Source: Hyphomicrobiales bacterium
GTDB lineage: Bacteria > Pseudomonadota > Alphaproteobacteria > Rhizobiales > Xanthobacteraceae
DNA length: 64,000 nucleotides
Reading direction: 5' to 3'
Assembly: GCA_018335895.1 (NCBI GenBank)
Contig: JAGXQU010000056.1
Location: forward strand, 1-64,000
The stretch's first letter is position 1, and the number at the start of each line of letters is the position of its first letter. The notes beneath the pieces are model-generated. The model did no database searches and was not told where the DNA came from. It saw only the letters and a program-made list of their open reading frames with translations. This document shows positions 59,492 through 64,000 of the stretch, in pieces. Position numbers and translations under genes: made by a program.

Positions 59492-59746
59492 CTACCGGCG
59501 ACGATTGCCGGGTTTGTTTTGTCCTTCTCCTTGCCGATTGCGGCGGTCATTGCCGCTCGGCTGGTCATCATCCTTCGGAGTACGAAGCACCACGCGGCCG
59601 TCTACAGGCAGCGCCTGGAGCACGAGATTGTATCCTTCGCCGTCCTGGTGCGGGAACGCTGCACCGATAGGAAGCCAGAAGTCGTCCGATCCTTCGCGCT
59701 TCACGACCGTGAAGGCGCGATAGGCCATCTGTTGGCTCTTTGCCAT
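59492..59746 (-). CDS. Small conserved element protein
   Basis: RAFTVVKREGSDDFWLPIGAAFPHQDGEGYNLVLQALPVDG; homolog of 30862-31134. Confidence 0.65.
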   Translation of the reverse strand: MAKSQQMAYRAFTVVKREGSDDFWLPIGAAFPHQDGEGYNLVLQALPVDGRVVLRTPKDDDQPSGNDRRNRQGEGQNKPGNRRR

Positions 59747-59747
59747 C

Positions 59748-60005
59748 TTACTGCTCCTTGCTGTTGAGACGCGGAACGAACGCAACACGCGTTCGGATCA
59801 GTGAAAGCACGTCGTCGATGGAACTGACTTTCTCACTGGCGACTTCCTGGTCGAGTAATTGCGGAACGTGCTCGTCCACGGTCGTCGCCGTCATCTGCAC
59901 GGCAACGTGACCGCCTGCGAGCGGCACAAGCTCGATCCTCAGGAATTCGATGGATGAGTAGGGTGGTCGCGCGGGATACGCGCTGACTTGTATGTCAAGC
60001 ATCAA
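59748..60005 (-). CDS. Hypothetical protein
   Basis: Adjacent to the above in the same direction. Confidence 0.45.
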   Translation of the reverse strand: MMLDIQVSAYPARPPYSSIEFLRIELVPLAGGHVAVQMTATTVDEHVPQLLDQEVASEKVSSIDDVLSLIRTRVAFVPRLNSKEQ

Positions 60006-60160
60006 GCCCTCCGTCGGGGTTCACCGGCAGCTCTGGAATGGGTGCCGGTCGCCACGACGGAAGCTGTCTAGAATCATACGCCTCGATTTTTGGGCTGCAA
60101 CTGCGCCCAGGGCAGGGGTCGCAAATCCTGGTGCAACCCGGATTCGCCCGTAGTAATCTC

Positions 60161-60183
60161 CCGGAGCCAAAACGGAGCCAAAA
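60161..60183. repeat. Tandem CGGAGCCAAA x2, putative right arm sites, element B
   Basis: CCGGAGCCAAAACGGAGCCAAAA; matches 39761. Confidence 0.7.
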
Positions 60184-60201
60184 TTCCGGAAAGCGCAGTC
60201 T

Positions 60202-60238
60202 GCGGGCGTAGTTCAGTGGTAGAACGACAGCTTCCCAA
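60202..60238 (+). repeat. tRNA-Gly(CCC) 5' half, att copy 3 (B/C junction)
   Basis: 37/37 identical to 6120-6156. Confidence 0.92.
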
Positions 60239-60279
60239 TCAGCCGCCGCGATTTTCATAGTTCTCCATACTTGAAGATG

Positions 60280-60300
60280 AGCCCCGATTTTTGGGGCTTT
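60280..60300 (+). terminator. Terminator between att and integrase (element C)
   Basis: AGCCCCGATTTTTGGGGCTTT. Confidence 0.65.
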
Positions 60301-60358
60301 CTGCGTGATACCCTTATCGTAGTTGCACTTTGAAAAACGCAGCTACACCCCATCCATC

Positions 60359-60380
60359 GGTGCCTGAGAGGTGCCTGACA
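60359..60380. repeat. Tandem GGTGCCTGAGA, putative left arm sites, element C
   Basis: GGTGCCTGAGAGGTGCCTGACA abutting integrase ATG. Confidence 0.65.
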
Positions 60381-61514
60381 ATGAGAGCCCTGCTGACTGA
60401 TGTCAGCTTGAGGGCTCTTAAGGTGCCTTCAAGCGGACAGTACACCGTATGGGACAAAGCGAGCCCTATCGGCATCCGCGTTTCCGCAGGAGGCGCGAAA
60501 ACATACATCGTCCTTATCGGGAGCGGCAGACGACGCACTCTCGGCAAGGTTGGAATTATCTCGCTCGCCGAGGCACGGGCCGAAGCGCGGCGCGTTCTCG
60601 CCGAGAAGACCCTAGGGCTCACAAAGCCAAAAGTGTCCTCTGTATCTTTTTCTTCGGCTACCTCGCTCTTTCTTGAACAAAACTATCGAGGAAAGAGACC
60701 GAGAACCAAACATGAAGTGGAGCGGCTTCTCACGAAGCACTTCATTCCCGTGTTTGGAAAGAAACCCGTGGCCGAAATCACTGACGGCGATGTCGGCGGC
60801 GTTCTTTCGAAACTCGCACGAGTACCAAGCGAACAACTACACGCCTTCCGAGCCGTTAGAGCGATGCTGAAATGGTGTACGCGGCCACCACGCCGCTACA
60901 TCGCTCACAGTCCGCTTGAAGGATACGAACCGCCAGGAGAAGACCGAAAGGGCACTCGTGTTCTGTCCGACAAAGAACTTGCTCGGATTTGGCACGCGGC
61001 TACTGGCGCATATGGCGGTCTCTTTCGTCTCCTCATCCTTTGGGGGACGAGGAACGGCGAGACGGCACGCATCAAACGCGCGTGGCTTGACGACGGCGTG
61101 CTCACGATACCGGGTGAGGTGACGAAAAACGGTAGAGCTCACGTTATTCCGCTTCTTCCACTCGCTCGCTCGGTTCTCTCCGACCAGAAAGGGGCGGGGC
61201 CGTATTTCTTCCCCGGCAAGGACAGCGACGCGCACTTCAACGACGGTTCGTGGGGCAAGCTCAAAAGTGAGCTCGACCGCGTGTCCGGCGTGAAGAACTG
61301 GCAGCTCCGCGATATTCGTCGGACATTCCGGACGAACATGGCGAAGCTCAAGGTATCCAGGGAGGTGGCGGAGGTATTGCTTAACCACGTCACGGGTGCC
61401 AACCGAAACGACCTCGACGAGATTTACAACAAGTACGACTTTCTCGACGAGAAACGTGCCGCACTTGCGAAATGGGAAGCTCGGCTGCGCCAAATTCTAA
61501 AAGAGAAACAATGA
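60381..61514 (+). CDS. Tyrosine recombinase/integrase, element C
   Basis: Strongly similar to the 6299-7432 protein. Confidence 0.92.
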   Translation: MRALLTDVSLRALKVPSSGQYTVWDKASPIGIRVSAGGAKTYIVLIGSGRRRTLGKVGIISLAEARAEARRVLAEKTLGLTKPKVSSVSFSSATSLFLEQNYRGKRPRTKHEVERLLTKHFIPVFGKKPVAEITDGDVGGVLSKLARVPSEQLHAFRAVRAMLKWCTRPPRRYIAHSPLEGYEPPGEDRKGTRVLSDKELARIWHAATGAYGGLFRLLILWGTRNGETARIKRAWLDDGVLTIPGEVTKNGRAHVIPLLPLARSVLSDQKGAGPYFFPGKDSDAHFNDGSWGKLKSELDRVSGVKNWQLRDIRRTFRTNMAKLKVSREVAEVLLNHVTGANRNDLDEIYNKYDFLDEKRAALAKWEARLRQILKEKQ

Positions 61515-61621
61515 GGAGCCACGGGTATCTTGTGGCTCCTCTTTCCTATGCATACATTCTCGATGTCCACCGGTGGATTAACCGGATGGCGTTGCAACGC
61601 TCTCCTAGCAGGGAGTTTGCA

Positions 61622-61855
61622 ATGTCCAAGCCGCTCATCGTGGACTGGAAGGGGTTGAAGAAGCTCGGTTGGTGCTATTCGAGGGCTCACACCTGGCGAT
61701 TGATGTACGACCCGCAGTACGAAGACAGCCGGTTTCCGGCGTGTCGAAAACTCGGGAAGCACAGAAACGCTCATCCGGTGTGGAAGGTTTCGGACGTACT
61801 GGCCTACTTCGAATCCCACGGTCTGAAAGTGACTGAAGATTGGAATGCTTCCTGA
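61622..61855 (+). CDS. Small HTH/excisionase-like protein, element C
   Basis: MSKPLIVDWKGLKKLGWCYSRAHTWRLMYDP. Confidence 0.7.
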   Translation: MSKPLIVDWKGLKKLGWCYSRAHTWRLMYDPQYEDSRFPACRKLGKHRNAHPVWKVSDVLAYFESHGLKVTEDWNAS

Positions 61856-61864
61856 CTTGGAAGC

Positions 61865-61895
61865 CGGGCGGGGTTTCCAACACCCCGCCCTTTTC
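61865..61895 (+). terminator. Intrinsic terminator after xis-like gene
   Basis: GGGCGGGGTTTCCAACACCCCGCCCTTTT. Confidence 0.7.
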
Positions 61896-61907
61896 ATAGG
61901 GGGGATA

Positions 61908-62567
61908 ATGTCGGACGCATTGTCGTACTTACAACTGGCCTTCGACCACATCGACGAGTACAAAAAAACTGGTTCAACGTATCATCTTTCCGACGCCGCA
62001 AACTATTTGGAAAAAGCGAAGCAGATAGACCCCGACGTATCGTACACAGCCCGCGACAGCGAAGGCGACGACATTCGTATAGATATTCCGCGCTTGTCCG
62101 GGCTCGCGCTGTACTTCGAGGCAAAAGAAGATTTTGATAATGGTTTGTACAATAGCGCAGCTTCTCTCTGTGAGCGCTCACTACAACACCTTCCAAACTT
62201 CCGCTTGGCAAAAAATCTACTTGCTGACGCGAAACTAAACGGCGGCGACGCGCACACAGCACTTCACATCGTACAGACACAAGCTCGCGAAGCACCGACA
62301 CCCGAAAACATACGAACCGAAGAACGCATCACACGCGCCGTACAACAAAATCTCCACAACCCAAACATCTTTCGTAAACACCCGTGGCTCCTCCAAGCCG
62401 CAGGGCTCTTTGTCGGATTTTGGGGCTTGGGGTATCCGTGGACGAGCTGGTCTAATTTCTACATCAACATTTTCTTCTTCGGCGTGGGCGGCCTGCTCTT
62501 TTTAGCTGGGTACCTCATAAAAGAAGTGAACTTCTTAGAACACTACGAGCGCGATAGGCGTAAATGA
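61908..62567 (+). CDS. TPR-like protein with two C-terminal TM helices
   Basis: Helical repeats, then WLLQAAGLFVGFWGLGYPW and FFFGVGGLLFLAGYLI. Confidence 0.55.
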   Translation: MSDALSYLQLAFDHIDEYKKTGSTYHLSDAANYLEKAKQIDPDVSYTARDSEGDDIRIDIPRLSGLALYFEAKEDFDNGLYNSAASLCERSLQHLPNFRLAKNLLADAKLNGGDAHTALHIVQTQAREAPTPENIRTEERITRAVQQNLHNPNIFRKHPWLLQAAGLFVGFWGLGYPWTSWSNFYINIFFFGVGGLLFLAGYLIKEVNFLEHYERDRRK

Positions 62568-64000
62568 AAGACGAGGAGAAGTTTCTCAAGTGGATGAACG
62601 CTGGTCTCCTCCCGCCAAGCGAACGCTCTCACCTCTACACGCCCACAAAAAAGCCGAGCGAGATTCTGTCCGACGCGTACGACCCGCACGCACATTTCGC
62701 TCGCGTCAAACGTCTTCACGAAGCGTATCGGTACAACGACGAGGAGGAATGCGCTCTCTGTATGCAACGTATTGTCGTGCGTGCGCTTGAAATCTATCCG
62801 TGCGAACTGCCCGACGAAATCCTTGAACCCTTTATGACTGTCGTTGCAGAAATCATGCGCGACGAGCGCATCTTTGAGCCCGAGATTGTCTTTCCTGCTG
62901 GCTACCCGTTGCACGACCAACGCACCTACCTCACGCGGCTGGAAGAATTTTATCTCAACGCGGAGACGATTGTCGGCTACTACGAAGAACATCTCCCGCG
63001 CGTATTCGCGGCATACTTTTCTCATCTGCCGAAACTAAAAGAATCGCCATTCCGCGTTCCGCTCATTCACCTCCTCGAAACACCGCACGACCTCATTCAC
63101 GCGCCTCACGTCATCATGCACGGGCGGCCAGAACTTCCCCGCGTATTCAGGGAACTGGCAAAAAAACTCATCTCAAATCTCGACAAGGCATCGGGCATAA
63201 ACCCCGAGAAGCCACCCGCGAACTTAGAAGCGAAACTCAGGTTTGCTCCCGATTTCAAAAACCGCCCCCTCGAAGAACTCGTGGAGCTGTATCTTGGCGG
63301 CACTCCTTTTGCGGAGCTTCTTATGACACCCGCGCCATTCTCTGTGCCCGAGCAAGTGCGCTTCGAGCACACCCACGTTCTAGGTGGCTCCGGCCACGGC
63401 AAGACAACACTTCTCACGCATCAGTTTCTTCAAGACGTGGAAGCTGAAAACTCTCCCGCGCTCATCATCGTGGACGGCAAAGGCACGTTTGTATCGGAGC
63501 TTCAACGTCTTGCCCGTTTCGCACCTGATGCCGAGCTTTCCGAGCGGCTTGTCTTCATAAACCCCGAAGACATGCACCACCCACCCGCGCTCAATATGTT
63601 TTCCGTGCCGAAACGGTATGCGGGTTACGACGAAGAACTACGGCGGCAAATCGAGAACAACACTATCTCTCTCTTCTCGTACATTTTCAGCGCGAGGGAC
63701 TTCAAACTCTCCGAGAAGATGAACACGTGCTTGAGCTACGCGGTGCGGCTTCTGTTCTCTATGGACACAACACCGACCATGTTCACGCTTCTCGACCTCC
63801 TCTCCGAGCCGCCAGTGCCGAAAGTCGGCGGCGTTCCTCCGAGAAGCCAATTCCTCCGCTACATCGAAGCGCAACCGCATATCGTCCGGCGCTTCTTCAC
63901 TGACCTGTTTTATCACCCGACCGAATACACCGAGACGAAGCGGCAAATCCAAAACCGCATTTATTCGCTTCTCGAAAATCCTGCCTTCGCCGCGATGTTC
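62564..64000 (+). CDS. HerA/VirD4-like ATPase 2, element C (runs off window; absent from the ORF track)
   Basis: ATGA overlap at 62564; open to 64000; VLGGSGHGKTTLLTHQFLQDVEAENSPALIIVDGKG. Confidence 0.82.
   Translation, partial: MKDEEKFLKWMNAGLLPPSERSHLYTPTKKPSEILSDAYDPHAHFARVKRLHEAYRYNDEEECALCMQRIVVRALEIYPCELPDEILEPFMTVVAEIMRDERIFEPEIVFPAGYPLHDQRTYLTRLEEFYLNAETIVGYYEEHLPRVFAAYFSHLPKLKESPFRVPLIHLLETPHDLIHAPHVIMHGRPELPRVFRELAKKLISNLDKASGINPEKPPANLEAKLRFAPDFKNRPLEELVELYLGGTPFAELLMTPAPFSVPEQVRFEHTHVLGGSGHGKTTLLTHQFLQDVEAENSPALIIVDGKGTFVSELQRLARFAPDAELSERLVFINPEDMHHPPALNMFSVPKRYAGYDEELRRQIENNTISLFSYIFSARDFKLSEKMNTCLSYAVRLLFSMDTTPTMFTLLDLLSEPPVPKVGGVPPRSQFLRYIEAQPHIVRRFFTDLFYHPTEYTETKRQIQNRIYSLLENPAFAAMF

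Larger units (their letters stand above)
39582..60201 (+). mobile_element. Integrative element B
   Basis: Bounded by tRNA-half repeats; own integrase; matched GGAGCCAAA tandem repeats at both ends. Confidence 0.85.
60202..64000 (+). mobile_element. Integrative element C (truncated by window)
   Basis: tRNA-half repeat, type-A-like integrase and xis; right end not seen. Confidence 0.8.

Overview
Alphaproteobacterial (probably Hyphomicrobiales) chromosome segment. Positions 1-6119 are core: hslO (partial), apaG, metZ with a SAM-II riboswitch, dcd, and an sbtA-sbtB-BacNav operon. From 6120 the window holds three tandem integrative elements. Each begins with an identical 37-bp copy of the 5' half of a tRNA-Gly(CCC) gene (6120, 39582, 60202), followed by a tyrosine recombinase and a small excisionase-like gene. 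Each complete element is flanked by its own pair of short tandem repeats, probably recombinase arm sites: GGTGCCTGAGA x2 for element A (and the left end of C), CGGAGCCAAA x2 for element B. Element A (6120-39581) carries a five-gene SNF2 helicase / small ORF / zinc-hook SMC-like ATPase with a HEPN-like tail / type III Mod / Res cluster; a TIR-TM-WD40 gene next to a SLATT-type membrane protein; two HerA/VirD4-like ATPases (one with an in-frame TAG); a replication-relaxation family protein; and an ion/inorganic-carbon cargo block (BacNav, TerC, TerB-like, LysR, USP, SbtA, SbtB, DUF6671) with three CATTGA-N5-TCAATG palindromes. Element B (39582-60201) carries two HerA/VirD4-like ATPases, a replication-relaxation protein, LamG and CPR-like surface proteins, a two-gene CBASS (CD-NTase + SLATT), a ParDE-like TA pair, and a Dcm / MORC-type GHKL ATPase / Z1 cluster. 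Element C is truncated by the window end. A and B share a module not obvious from annotation: two HTH genes, iteron-like repeats inside the first HTH gene, GCTCGGTC repeats, an AT-rich tract and a GC-rich nested inverted repeat. It looks like a cryptic replication origin. All calls are by eye; no searches were run.
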